DNA from: Streptomyces sp. P9-A4
GTDB taxonomy: Bacteria > Actinomycetota > Actinomycetes > Streptomycetales > Streptomycetaceae
Assembly (NCBI RefSeq): GCF_036634195.1
Contig: NZ_JAZIFY010000001.1
Coordinates: forward strand, 3,358,501-3,422,500
Length of the DNA: 64,000 bases
Direction of reading: 5' to 3'
Shown here one piece after another: positions 55,529-64,000 of this stretch (position 1 is its first letter; every line of letters begins with the position of its first letter). The notes under the pieces are model-generated. The model made no database searches. It had not been told where the DNA came from and saw only the letters and a program-made list of their open reading frames with translations. The translations under genes and the position numbers were made by a program.

Positions 55529-57298
55529 TCACAAGGTGCCGGGCTCACCGGGGGAGGGCGATCCAGACGCTCTCGCCGCCGCCGTCCGCGTCTCGGCGGC
55601 CGGGGGTGCGGCGGCGAGGATCCCCGTCGCCCGCAGATGGGCGCGGGCGCCGGCGATCGCCTCGGGCGTCGTGGCGTACTCCCGTCCGTCGATCCGCAGC
55701 AGGTCGAGGGCGCCGACCGAGTCGAGGGCCTGGCGCTGCTCCGGCCGTACCCCGGAGGTCATGACCACGATGCCGCGCCGGTTCAGTTTCTCGACGGCGT
55801 CCTTGAGGACGAGCGCGCCGGTGGCGTCGACGGTGGTGACGCGGGACATGCGCAGGATGATGACGCGGACGTCGGCGACCTCGGTGAGTTCGAGGAGGAA
55901 GCGGTGGGCGGCGGCGAAGAAGAGGGGGCCGTCGATGCGGTAGGCGACGATGTGCTCGGCGAGCAGCGCGTGTTCCTCGTCGCTGTGCTCGCCCGGCAGG
56001 TCGGGGCGGAAGTCGACCTCGGCGAGCCGTGCCTGCTTGGCCACGGCGCGCAGGGCGAGCGCCCCGGCGACGACGATGCCGATGATCACCGCGTAGACGA
56101 GGTCGAGGGCGAGTGTGGCCACGGCGGTGAGCACGAGGACGACGGCGTCGGAGCGGGTGGCCTTCGCCATGGCCCGCAGCGAGCCGACCTCGACCATGCG
56201 GACGGCGGTGGCGAGCAGGACGCCGGCGAGCGCGGCCAGCGGGATCTTCGAGACCAGCGGGGCGGCGGCGAAGACGATCACGGCGAGGACGGCCGCGTGG
56301 GTGAGGGCGGCGAGCCGGGAGCCGGCCCCGGAACGGACGTTCACCGCGGTACGGGCGATGGCTCCGGTCGCCGGGACACCGCCGAACAGCGGCGCGGCCA
56401 GGTTCGCGAGCCCCTGCCCGAACAGCTCCCGGTCCGGATCGTGCTTCTGCCCCACGGTCATGCCGTCGGCGACCTGCGCGGAGAGCAGGGACTCCAGCGC
56501 GGCGAGCGCCGCGACCGCGACGGCCGGGGCCATCAGGGACCCGAGCCGGGAGAGGTCGACGAAGCCGAGGGACGGGGCGGGCAGCCCGGCGGGCAGATCG
56601 CCGATGGGCGCCGCCGCGTCGAGGTGGCACACCTGCGCCACGACCGTGGCGACGACCACGGCCACGATGGAGAACGGAACGGCCGGCCGCCACCGGGCCC
56701 CGAGCAGCATGAGCGCGGCGACACCGAGGGCGAGCCCGACGGCCGTCCAGTTCGGCGCCTCGACGAACTCCGCGACAGCGCGCCAGGTGACCGTGAGGAC
56801 GCGGTCGCCCTCGGGCTTGGCGACACCGAGCGCGTTCGGCACCTGCTGGAGAGCGATCACCAGGGCGATGCCGAGAGTGAAGCCCTCCACGACGGAGGCG
56901 GGGATGTAGGCCATGTACCGGCCGGCCCGGGCCAGGGCCAGACCGACGACGATCAGCCCCGCGAGCAGCCCGACCATGAGGACACCGCTCGGCCCGTACT
57001 CCGCCACGATCGGCACGAGGACGACGGTCATGGCCCCGGTCGGACCCGACACCTGGAGGTTCGAACCGCCGAAGACCGCGGCGAGCGCCCCGGCGACCAC
57101 GGCGGTCGCGAGCCCGGCCTCCGCACCGAGGCCGGAGGAGACGCCGAAGCCGAGCGCGAGGGGCAGTGCCACGATGGCCACCGTCAGCCCGGCGAGCAGA
57201 TCACGGCGCGGATCACGGCCCATGGCCGCGAAGTCCGCGCGGGTGGGCAGGAGAGCACGCAGGCGGCGCAGTGCCGTAGCGGCGAGGGCGCCGCTCAC
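55529..57298 (-). CDS. SulP-family anion transporter with STAS domain
   Basis: 589-residue SLC26/SulP transporter, about 12 membrane helices (GLTVAIVALPLALGFGVSSG, SGPTGAMTVVLVPIV, ESLLSAQVADGMTVGQKHD, GAIARTAVNVRSGAGS), then a C-terminal STAS domain (about 440-560; LRMSRVTTVDATGALVLKD). Likely carries sulfate, bicarbonate or another anion. GTG start overlaps the ArsR stop (GTGA), so this transporter is directly under the ArsR copy 2 operator. Only the transporter, not a carbonic anhydrase, is present here, unlike the fusion at 23795. Confidence 0.93.
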   Translation of the reverse strand: MSGALAATALRRLRALLPTRADFAAMGRDPRRDLLAGLTVAIVALPLALGFGVSSGLGAEAGLATAVVAGALAAVFGGSNLQVSGPTGAMTVVLVPIVAEYGPSGVLMVGLLAGLIVVGLALARAGRYMAYIPASVVEGFTLGIALVIALQQVPNALGVAKPEGDRVLTVTWRAVAEFVEAPNWTAVGLALGVAALMLLGARWRPAVPFSIVAVVVATVVAQVCHLDAAAPIGDLPAGLPAPSLGFVDLSRLGSLMAPAVAVAALAALESLLSAQVADGMTVGQKHDPDRELFGQGLANLAAPLFGGVPATGAIARTAVNVRSGAGSRLAALTHAAVLAVIVFAAAPLVSKIPLAALAGVLLATAVRMVEVGSLRAMAKATRSDAVVLVLTAVATLALDLVYAVIIGIVVAGALALRAVAKQARLAEVDFRPDLPGEHSDEEHALLAEHIVAYRIDGPLFFAAAHRFLLELTEVADVRVIILRMSRVTTVDATGALVLKDAVEKLNRRGIVVMTSGVRPEQRQALDSVGALDLLRIDGREYATTPEAIAGARAHLRATGILAAAPPAAETRTAAARASGSPSPGEPGTL

Positions 57299-57636
57299 CG
57301 GCCCGCGACCCCGGCTTCCCGCAACTCGGTGAGCAGCTCGTTCTGCCCGGCCAGCATCTCGGTGAGGATGCGCCGCGCGGCCTGCATCAGGTCGGCGACG
57401 TCACCCCCCGCGAGCGTGTAGACGACCGTCGCCCCCTCGCGCGTCGACGTCACGATCCCCGACCGGCGCAACACCGCGAGCTGCTGCGACAACGAGGGCG
57501 GCTCCACCTCGATCGCGGCGAGGAGGTCCCGTACGGCCATGGGGCCGTTCTGCAGGAGCTCAAGGACCCGGATGCGTACGGGGTGTCCCAGCATCCGGAA
57601 GAACTCGGCCTTGGCCTGGTACAGCGGGACCGGCAC
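57295..57636 (-). CDS. ArsR-type repressor (copy 2)
   Basis: 113-residue winged-helix repressor paralogous to copy 1: LYQAKAEFFRMLGHPVRIRV, recognition helix PPSLSQQLAVLRRSGIV, wing REGATVVYTL. No metal-binding cysteines. First gene of the SulP operon with its operator at 57736-57755. GTG 57636 gives VPVPLYQAK, aligned with copy 1; TTG 57645 (MAIVPVP) is an alternative three codons longer with GGAG only two bases before it. Confidence 0.9.
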   Translation of the reverse strand: MPVPLYQAKAEFFRMLGHPVRIRVLELLQNGPMAVRDLLAAIEVEPPSLSQQLAVLRRSGIVTSTREGATVVYTLAGGDVADLMQAARRILTEMLAGQNELLTELREAGVAGR

Positions 57637-57735
57637 GATCGCCAACTCTCCTCACACCCGGCGCCCCCGGGGGCACGCCTCGTCTGGTGCCGTGCCCGCG
57701 GCTACCTACGGGCACGGCCCCCCAAGGATGTATCG

Positions 57736-57755
57736 AATTGCCGAATTATGCAATT
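57736..57755. promoter_or_regulatory. ArsR operator (AATTGC-N8-GCAATT), copy 2
   Basis: AATTGC CGAATTAT GCAATT, 100 bp before the ArsR copy 2 start and 19 bp after the AAA+ gene stop. Same arms and spacing as 54637-54656, implying shared or cross regulation. Confidence 0.75.
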
Positions 57756-57773
57756 GAGACACTTCATACTGGA

Positions 57774-60700
57774 TCAGCCGACCGTCGGCGGTGTCCCCTC
57801 CGGGTACCCCCCGGTCGCTCGCGTGATCGCCGTCTCCACCGCCGTGATGCGGTCCGCCAGGTCGCTCAGGGCCGCTATCGCTCGGGTCAGCGGGGTGTCC
57901 TCCGGGTTGCCCCGGGCGCGGTGGGCCGTGGTGATCTGCTTCCAGCGGGCGGACTGGGTGGGGGTCAGCGGGCCTCTCAGGGTGGCCAGTTTGAGGAGGT
58001 TGCCTTCTGCTTCCGTCGTCAGGGTCTGGGCTTCCGCCGTGTAGTGGTCGTCGATCACCGCGGCCAGTTCGGTCTCGTTCATCGAGGGGGAGAGGCGGGC
58101 CGTGATGCGGTTCATGTTGCGGTACGAGCCCTGGAGGCGGAAGGGCGGTTCGGTGCGGGTGGCCTCGGACTGGGCGGCCGAGGCGATGTAGGCGCGGTTG
58201 ACCGCCAGGACGGTCTCGCGGGCCGTGAGGACGTGCCGGAGGACGGCGAGGATCCGGTCCAGTTCGGCCGGCGGGTAGGGGTGGGCCAGGCGGTCGCGGC
58301 GGGCGGTCGGGTCGCCGGCCGCCAGGCGGGTCAGCAGTTCCAGGTCGGCGCGGTCGCGGCCGGCCAGCGGGGCGAGGACCGGGTGCGAGGTGAGGGCGTT
58401 CTCGACGAAGCTGAGGGCGAAGGCCTCCTCCTTGCCGGTCAGGACGTCGCCGAGGTTCCAGACGTCGGCGCGGTTGGCGAGCATGTCGGGGACCTGGAAG
58501 CGCCCGCCCGACTCGGTGTACGGGTTGCCGGCCATGCAGACGGCGAAGCGCTTGCCCCGAAGGTCGTGGCCGTTCAGCGTTCGGGTGGCGTCGCAGAGCG
58601 GGATGAACTTCTGCAGGAACTCCGGCGAGGTGTGCTGGATGTCGTCGACGTACAGCAGGACGTTGTTGCCCGCCGTCAGCGCGAAGTCGATCTTCTCCAG
58701 TTCGCGGCGGGCGGTCGCGTCGGGCGCCTCGGCCGGGTCGAGCGAGGTGGTGCGCTGCCCGAGGGCCGGGCCGTCGATCTTCACCAGGAGCAGGCCGAGG
58801 CGGTCCGCGACGTACTCGACCAGCGTGGTCTTGCCGTAGCCCGGCGGGGAGAGCAGGAGCAGCAGGCCGTGGGAGTCGGTGCGCTTGGCCGCGCCCGCCG
58901 CGCCGAGCTGCTTGGCGAGGCTGTCGCCGACCAGCGGCAGATAGACCTCGTCGACGAGCCGGTTGCGGACGAAGGAGGACATGACCCGGGGCCGGTGCTC
59001 GTCCACCCTGAGCCGGGCGCGCTCGGCGGCGACCAGCTCCGAGCGGCGCCGCTGGTAGGCGCGGAAGGCGGGTACCTCCCGGTCCGCGAAGTCCCCCGTC
59101 CTGGCCAGGTATTCGTCGAGCCGCAGATCCAGGGCGCGACCGCGCACCCGGGGGTGGGCGCCGAGCAGTCCGGGGACGGTGGCCGAGGTCGGGGCGGCGA
59201 TCTCGTAGCGCTGGAGCTCCGGGCCGAGTTCGACGGCGACGGCCTCCGCGATCACCGCCGGGTCGGGGCTCTCCCCCGCCGCCGAGGCGTACGCGGAGAG
59301 CCAGACCTCGACGAGCTGCCGCCGGGCGCCCGGGTCGGTGAGACCGGCGAGGGCGTCCTCGTACGCGGAGCCGCCGACGGCGCGGCGGAACTTGTCGAGC
59401 AGGGTCCCGGCCGCGCCCGAGAGGGCGAAGCCCGCCGGGGCGCAGGCGAGTTCGGCCACCAGATACGCGGCGGCCACCGGGTCGCCGATCTCCTCCGCCA
59501 GCTCGCCCCGCAGCCCGTCGAGCGCCGAGTCCGCGCCGAACAGGTCCCGGGCCGCGGTGAGCGCCACCGCCCGCCGCGTCCACTGCTCGCGGGCCCCGGC
59601 GGTGGTGGAGTGCGCCCAGAACAGCTGGGCGGTCGCCCGCGCGCCCGCCGGGTACCGGAGCGGTCCGGCGCCCTCGTGGAGGCCGAGCAGCACCGCGAGG
59701 ATCGCCGCCGCGTCGTGGTCGTGGACCCCGCGCTCGTACCCCTCGTCGTACGCGGCCTCCGCCGCGCGCCGGGCGAGCGCGGGGAGGTCGGCGTCGGCCA
59801 GGCCGTCCGTGCCGTGCTCGGCGAGCAGGCGCGCCGCGAGGTACTCGGAGCGGTAGACCTCCGGCGACTCGGAGGGCAGCGTCCGGTCCCAGTACGGGCG
59901 GGTCGCCGCGAACTCCGGGTCGGCGACCGGCGACCGGTAGTCCGTCCCGGTCAGCGCGAACGCCAGGGTGTCCCCGTACGGTACGAGCGTCAGCTCCGGG
60001 GCCTGCCGGTTGACGGCGAAGCGGTGCCGGCCGAGCCGGATCGTGTCGCCGCCGTCCGCGTACAGGTCGGTACGGTCCCGCAGGGCACGTCCGGCCTCCT
60101 GGCGGGCGGAACCGAGCCGGCCCTCCAGTTCCTCCGCCCGCACCTGGTCGCCGAGGGCGCGCAGTTCGGCGGCGGTGCGGCGGACCTTGCCGACCATGGG
60201 GTCGGAGGCGAAGTAGGTGTGCACCTCGTCGAGCGAGCCGAGGGTTCCGGCGCGCCGGGCGACCGCCTCCAGGATGCGGGCGGCCGACTCCGCGATCCGC
60301 TCCGCCCGGCGGGCGCGGGCGTCCTGGAGGGACTGCCCGCGGGCCGTGAAGGCCTCGTGGACCTCGGTGCGCTTCCGGGTGAGGTCGGCCAGGAACCCGT
60401 CGTGCTCCGCGAAGCGGGACTCCAGGTTCTCCAGCTGGAGCAGCAGGCGCGCGAGCTGCTCCTCACAGCGCTCGGGGGTGTCCGCCGCGGCCAGGGCGCC
60501 GGTGACGGCCTGCCCGAACAGTGCCGACTCGGCGGCGAACTCGGCCCGGCCCTCGCCATCGAGGAGTTCGGCGCGGCGGGCGGTGAGCACGGCTCGGGCC
60601 CGGTTCAGGGAGCCCAGGACGTCCGCGATCCGCTCCAGGATCGAGGTGCGGACGGTCGCGTCACCGATGTCCAGGCCCGCGACGATCTCGCTGAGCGTCC

Positions 60701-62690
60701 GCAGTCCGTCGGCGCGCGCGTCGAGCCGCTCCCCGACGGGTCCCGTCTCGGCGACGGTGGCGAGTTCGCCGGCCTCCGCGGCGAGCCGGTCGGCCTCCGC
60801 GTGGTGGGCGGTGAAGGCGTCCTCGCGCCGGAGGAACGCGACGGCCCGCCGGCCGGCCGCGACGATGTCGGACTCGACGTCGGCGGCGAGCGCGTCGACG
60901 CGTTCCACGTCCGCGTGGCGCAGCTCCTTCAGCGTCACCAACCGCCCCTGTGCCCGGCGGAGTTCGGCGATCCGGTCGATCCACTCCTCGGCGGTCGCGG
61001 GCGACTCCCCGCGGATGCGCCGGACGAGACCGGCGATCCGGGCGGCGGCCTCGTCCAGCGCCTCGGCCGCCTCACGGGTGAGCGTCGTCACCGTCCGGAA
61101 CTCGTCGAGGACCTGGGCGGCGGTGGTCCGCAGCTCGGTCAACGGGCCGCGCAGGTCGCCCGCTTCGGGGTCGCCCAGCCAGTGGTGGACGTCGGCGGCG
61201 CGGACGCAGGCGGCGACGAGCGCCGCGTACACCTCGGTGGCGGGGGTGAGTTCGGTGGCCTGCCGGGCGATCGACAGGCAGTCGGCGATGCCCCGGACGA
61301 GGTCGGCGTTGCCGATGCGGGCCAGCGGGCCGTCCCCTGCGGCGCCCGGGTGGGTGTCGGCGGCGTAGGGCGTGCGCCAGACCTGTACGGGGTGGGCCCG
61401 GCCGGCCTCTCCGGGCTCGGCGCGCAGGACGACCATCGTCCCGTCGTCGAGGAGGGTGTGCCCGCCGCAGACGACCGGCGCGGCGATCTCCTTGCGGATC
61501 AGGTTGTACGGGAGGAGGAGCCCCCGGCCCTCCGCCGCGGCGTGGAAGACGAAGAGGATGTCCTCGCCGTCGGGTGAGCGGACCGCGCGGTCGAAGGCGA
61601 GCCCCGAGGTGTCGATGTCGAAGGTCTTCGCGCCGCCGGAGGCCAGGCAGTAGCCGCCGGGGAAGACGATTCCCTCGTCCTCGGGCAGCCGCAGACAGGC
61701 CTGCCCGATGCCGTCCAGCCTGACCACCTTGCCGGTCAGGGTGTTGAAGACCAGGTGCCGGGTGGTCTCCTCCTTGTACGGGCGGACCCGCACGAGGACC
61801 AGGGCGCCCACCGAGGCGTACCCGACCTCGGCGTCCGCCAGGGACTGGAGGGGTTCGTCGACGGGCTCGGAGTGGACGCCCTCGCCGGTCTCGGTGTCGT
61901 TCTCGGTCTTGACCGTCAGCGCCCCGCCGACCGTCGAGACGAAGATTCCGCCGGCGAGCGCGATGTGCGGGTGCCGGCCCGGCACGTGGTCGTCGCGGGT
62001 CGTCGCCGTCCACTCGATGTCGTGCGAGGGCGGCGCGATGTTGTCGCGGTCGCCCCGGGCGTCGAGGAACCTCGTCGCGCCGGACGGATCGACCGACCAG
62101 CGCAGGACGCGGAGGTCCTCGGCCTTCGCGCCGGTGCGGAAGACCGCGAGGAGGCGGTCTCCCACCCGGCGCAGCCGCAGCAGCCGGGCGCCGCGGAAGT
62201 AGCGGTGCAGCGCGGTGAACTCGGCGAGGAAGGCGGGGTCGTCGAGCAGGCCGGGCACGGCGTCGTCGGCGAGCGGGTCGAGGTCGCGGTCGTGCAGGGT
62301 GAAGACGTCGGAGGCCGGGCGCCCGGCGTCTCCGACGACGGCGGTGGCGGCGGTGTGGCTGCCGAGGAGCAGGACGCCGTCGCCGACGGCGACGAGGTCG
62401 CGCGGGACCGCGGGGCGCTCGGTGCGCAGGCGGCCGGTGCCGGTGAGGGCGATCTCGCCGGAGCCGAACTCGGCGGTACGGGCCCGGTTCAGGGCCTCGG
62501 TGCGGCGGGCCAGCTCGGCCGCCTGCGCGGCGAGCCGGTCACGGAGCACCCCGTACGCGTCCTGGTCCATGCCGGCGCTCATCCGGTCCTGCTCCGTTCC
62601 GGAGCCCGTCCGGTCCCGGTCCGCGCCGGAGCCCCTCCGGCTCTCGTCCGTCCCGGTGCTCATCCGGCCCGACTCGCTTCCGGTGCTCAT
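57774..62690 (-). CDS. Giant AAA+ ATPase paired with flotillin (DUF3686 / DNA-repair-ATPase type)
   Basis: 1638-residue protein. Residues about 1-45 are Ser/Thr/Arg-rich with RMSTG repeats; about 50-540 is a beta-rich region (DGVLLLGSHTAATAVV, HLVFNTLTGKVVRLDG); about 560-990 is helical and coiled-coil-rich (REAAEALDEAAARIAGLVRR, LARLLLQLENLESRF). The AAA+ module is at about 1270-1500: Walker A LLSPPGYGKTTLVEYVADR, Walker B NNVLLYVDDIQH (Asp-Asp rather than Asp-Glu), sensor-like CMAGNPYTESG. Proteins of this type are annotated DNA repair ATPase with little evidence. ATG 62690 has GGGGAGCAGG upstream. Directly downstream of the flotillin-like gene. Confidence 0.85.
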   Translation of the reverse strand: MSTGSESGRMSTGTDESRRGSGADRDRTGSGTEQDRMSAGMDQDAYGVLRDRLAAQAAELARRTEALNRARTAEFGSGEIALTGTGRLRTERPAVPRDLVAVGDGVLLLGSHTAATAVVGDAGRPASDVFTLHDRDLDPLADDAVPGLLDDPAFLAEFTALHRYFRGARLLRLRRVGDRLLAVFRTGAKAEDLRVLRWSVDPSGATRFLDARGDRDNIAPPSHDIEWTATTRDDHVPGRHPHIALAGGIFVSTVGGALTVKTENDTETGEGVHSEPVDEPLQSLADAEVGYASVGALVLVRVRPYKEETTRHLVFNTLTGKVVRLDGIGQACLRLPEDEGIVFPGGYCLASGGAKTFDIDTSGLAFDRAVRSPDGEDILFVFHAAAEGRGLLLPYNLIRKEIAAPVVCGGHTLLDDGTMVVLRAEPGEAGRAHPVQVWRTPYAADTHPGAAGDGPLARIGNADLVRGIADCLSIARQATELTPATEVYAALVAACVRAADVHHWLGDPEAGDLRGPLTELRTTAAQVLDEFRTVTTLTREAAEALDEAAARIAGLVRRIRGESPATAEEWIDRIAELRRAQGRLVTLKELRHADVERVDALAADVESDIVAAGRRAVAFLRREDAFTAHHAEADRLAAEAGELATVAETGPVGERLDARADGLRTLSEIVAGLDIGDATVRTSILERIADVLGSLNRARAVLTARRAELLDGEGRAEFAAESALFGQAVTGALAAADTPERCEEQLARLLLQLENLESRFAEHDGFLADLTRKRTEVHEAFTARGQSLQDARARRAERIAESAARILEAVARRAGTLGSLDEVHTYFASDPMVGKVRRTAAELRALGDQVRAEELEGRLGSARQEAGRALRDRTDLYADGGDTIRLGRHRFAVNRQAPELTLVPYGDTLAFALTGTDYRSPVADPEFAATRPYWDRTLPSESPEVYRSEYLAARLLAEHGTDGLADADLPALARRAAEAAYDEGYERGVHDHDAAAILAVLLGLHEGAGPLRYPAGARATAQLFWAHSTTAGAREQWTRRAVALTAARDLFGADSALDGLRGELAEEIGDPVAAAYLVAELACAPAGFALSGAAGTLLDKFRRAVGGSAYEDALAGLTDPGARRQLVEVWLSAYASAAGESPDPAVIAEAVAVELGPELQRYEIAAPTSATVPGLLGAHPRVRGRALDLRLDEYLARTGDFADREVPAFRAYQRRRSELVAAERARLRVDEHRPRVMSSFVRNRLVDEVYLPLVGDSLAKQLGAAGAAKRTDSHGLLLLLSPPGYGKTTLVEYVADRLGLLLVKIDGPALGQRTTSLDPAEAPDATARRELEKIDFALTAGNNVLLYVDDIQHTSPEFLQKFIPLCDATRTLNGHDLRGKRFAVCMAGNPYTESGGRFQVPDMLANRADVWNLGDVLTGKEEAFALSFVENALTSHPVLAPLAGRDRADLELLTRLAAGDPTARRDRLAHPYPPAELDRILAVLRHVLTARETVLAVNRAYIASAAQSEATRTEPPFRLQGSYRNMNRITARLSPSMNETELAAVIDDHYTAEAQTLTTEAEGNLLKLATLRGPLTPTQSARWKQITTAHRARGNPEDTPLTRAIAALSDLADRITAVETAITRATGGYPEGTPPTVG

Positions 62691-62722
62691 CCGGTCCTGC
62701 TCCCCTCGTGGCGTGATGATTG

Positions 62723-62764
62723 CGGGTCCGGTGCCGCGGACTCCCCCGTGCGGCACCGGACCCG
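62723..62764 (-). terminator. Hairpin between flotillin-like and AAA+ genes
   Basis: Perfect 15-bp stem CGGGTCCGGTGCCGC / GCGGCACCGGACCCG with a 12-base loop in the 98-bp intergenic gap. No T-run, so it may attenuate rather than stop transcription into the AAA+ gene. Confidence 0.6.
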
Positions 62765-62788
62765 TCGTGACCGCTCCCCCCGGTGCGG

Positions 62789-64000
62789 TCAGCTGGTGAG
62801 GGCGGCGGTGTCGCCCCTGGCGGTGCCGTTCGCGGTGGCGGTGCCGTTCGCGGTGACGGATCCGTTCGCGGTGACGGTGGCGCCGTTCCCGTTCCCGTTC
62901 ACGTTCCCGATCGCGGCCGTGAGGCCCGCCCCCGTGGCCCCGTCGAGCACTCCCGAGTTCATGACCTTCGTCAGGAGCGCCGAGACGCTGAGGTTCTGCA
63001 CGTCGCCGGTGGACAGCGAGCCGAGCACCTTGGTGAGGTCCTCCGTGAAGGAGCCCTCGCCGTTCAGCCACGGGCCGGCGAGCGCCTGCGCGGTACGGCT
63101 GTGGTCCATGAAGCCGTCGACGGACCGGCCCATCGAGACCGACTGCACCAGCCGGTCGAGGAAGACGGACTCGCCCCCGACGATGCTGATGTCGGCGTGC
63201 TCCAGGCCGGTGGCCAGGACCGTCGCCTGGGCCTCCGCGACCTGCCGCTGCACTTCGAGGCCGGCCAGCCGGATGTCCTTCTCGGCCGCCAGGCGGAGCC
63301 GGTACTCCTCGTGCGTACGGGAGGCGTCGTCGAGCGCCGCCATCGCCGCCGCCTTCTCGGTCAGACCGGCGGCCTCCGCCTTCAGCTTCTCGCCGATCGC
63401 GGTCGCCTCGGCGAGTGCGATCTCGCGGGTGCCGACGGCCTCCGCGAGCGCCTTCTCCCGGGCGCCGACGGCCTCGGCGCGCAGCCGGGCCTCGGTGGCC
63501 TCCGCCTCCGCGCGGCCGGCCTTCTCGATCGCGTCGGCCTCCTTCTCCCTGACCTGCACGGCGGCCAGGCCGGCCGCGGCGGCCTCCGCCTGGACGCCCT
63601 CGGCGAGCCGGATCTTGGCGCGGGCGTCCATGTCGGCGGCCTTGTTGCGGGCCTCGGCCAGGGTCAGTTCCTCGGCGGCCCGGTGGACGGCCGCCTGCTC
63701 GGCCGCCTCCGCCGCCTTGATGTCCTTGACCAGCTTCTCCTGGGCCTCAGCCTCGGCGGCGATCACCACGGCCTGACGGGTGCGCTCGGCCTCCTCGACC
63801 ATCCGCAGCCGCTTGATCGACTCCTCCTGCTCCGCGACCGTGCGGTCCACGGCGACGCGCTCGCGGATCACCTCGGCGATGTCGCGGCGCTCGGCCTCGA
63901 CCTCCTTCTCCGCGGAGATGCGGGTCAGTTCGGTCTCCCGGTCGCGGGCGATGACTTCGAGCAGGCGGTCCTTCTCGATCCGCTCGTTCTCGACGGCGAT
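62789..64000 (-). CDS. Flotillin-like protein, C-terminal part (5' end outside window)
   Basis: 404 codons, cut at the right window edge. The visible part is a long Ala/Glu coiled coil with the EA-repeats of flotillins (VVIAAEAEAQEKLVKDIKAA, AEAVGAREKALAEAVGTREI), then a small domain AQATVLATGLEHADISIVGG and a Gly/Asn-rich tail of TANG repeats. The SPFH head must be beyond the window. Flotillins scaffold membrane microdomains. Encoded directly before the giant AAA+ ATPase, and probably functions with it. The tail is coded by an 18-bp tandem repeat. Confidence 0.85.
   Translation of the reverse strand: MAVENERIEKDRLLEVIARDRETELTRISAEKEVEAERRDIAEVIRERVAVDRTVAEQEESIKRLRMVEEAERTRQAVVIAAEAEAQEKLVKDIKAAEAAEQAAVHRAAEELTLAEARNKAADMDARAKIRLAEGVQAEAAAAGLAAVQVREKEADAIEKAGRAEAEATEARLRAEAVGAREKALAEAVGTREIALAEATAIGEKLKAEAAGLTEKAAAMAALDDASRTHEEYRLRLAAEKDIRLAGLEVQRQVAEAQATVLATGLEHADISIVGGESVFLDRLVQSVSMGRSVDGFMDHSRTAQALAGPWLNGEGSFTEDLTKVLGSLSTGDVQNLSVSALLTKVMNSGVLDGATGAGLTAAIGNVNGNGNGATVTANGSVTANGTATANGTARGDTAALTS
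62823..62876 (-). repeat. Three 18-bp tandem repeats in the flotillin-like gene
   Basis: Units 62823-62840, 62841-62858 and 62859-62876 of the form GTGCCGTTCGCGGTGACG (1-3 differences), encoding TANGxx repeats on the minus strand, continued by GTTCCC hexamers up to about 62906. Confidence 0.75.

Noticed and set aside
57687..61577. 1296-codon open frame on the + strand
   Set aside because: Antisense shadow of the AAA+ gene; Gly/Arg/Val-rich with no fold-like pattern, as expected for opposite-strand frames at this GC content.
1..64000. CRISPR arrays or intact insertion sequences
   Set aside because: No regularly spaced repeats of CRISPR size and no transposase or terminal inverted repeats were seen.

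Overview
The window is chromosomal DNA from a Streptomyces or very close relative. The support is very high GC, frequent GTG and TTG starts, a bldG locus, a WblA-type WhiB protein, an actinobacterial Crp, a MarP-like protease, an actinobacterial Tad pilus locus, and a gene order from topA to wblA that matches my memory of the S. coelicolor chromosome around SCO3543-SCO3583.

Layout. 1-758: 5' part of topA. 1.0-6.8 kb: small membrane protein, two ABC-2 permeases with their ATPase, an ArsR-type regulator and a methyltransferase, all leftward. 6.9-11.0 kb: lipoprotein, H+-pumping pyrophosphatase (hppA), anti-sigma factor and bldG. 11.1-13.7 kb: DEAD/DEAH helicase, rightward. 13.5-18.6 kb: compact leftward Tad/Flp pilus operon (CpaE-like, TadA, TadB, TadC, Flp-like pilin, TadE, TadG-like) with overlapping stop and start codons. 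19-31.4 kb: HAD phosphatase, a probable 6S-like RNA, a degenerate Fic protein, a CooC/ParA-like ATPase, a secreted deacetylase-like lipoprotein, a SulP-carbonic anhydrase fusion, acs, nhaA, a phage-holin-family membrane protein and an alpha/beta hydrolase. 31.8-42.1 kb: MarP protease, two Nudix proteins, nth, crp, an SPFH protein, an MBL hydrolase, RidA, a DUF4177 protein, two ArsA/Get3 ATPases and wblA. 42.5-47.2 kb: class A PBP, YqeY, metallophosphoesterase, Pr6Pr protein and tRNA-Pro(CGG).

From the tRNA onward the content looks accessory. A 29-bp near-identical direct repeat lies just after the tRNA (47206-47234) and again at 52359-52387. It brackets a 5.2-kb islet holding an Na+/H+ antiporter, a decayed PP2C phosphatase, small membrane proteins, a PRC-barrel protein, two DUF5994 paralogues and a winged-helix protein. 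Next come a DUF2182-DUF1326 convergent pair and two paralogous ArsR repressors whose upstream regions share the operator pattern AATTGC-N8-GCAATT. Between the ArsR genes lie a STAS protein, a SulP transporter and small proteins. The window ends in a leftward pair: a flotillin-like protein (cut by the window edge) followed by a 1638-residue AAA+ ATPase.

Functional themes are developmental signalling (bldG, its anti-sigma partner, wblA, crp), envelope and surface functions (Tad pilus, PBP, SPFH and flotillin proteins), and ion or bicarbonate homeostasis (hppA, nhaA, Na+/H+ antiporter, two SulP transporters). Many core genes between 19 and 47 kb have a TANNNT-like hexamer 6-8 bases before the start codon and probably make leaderless mRNAs. 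Genes of the 48-63 kb segment mostly have ordinary Shine-Dalgarno sequences. All functional assignments come from reading motifs; no database search was run.
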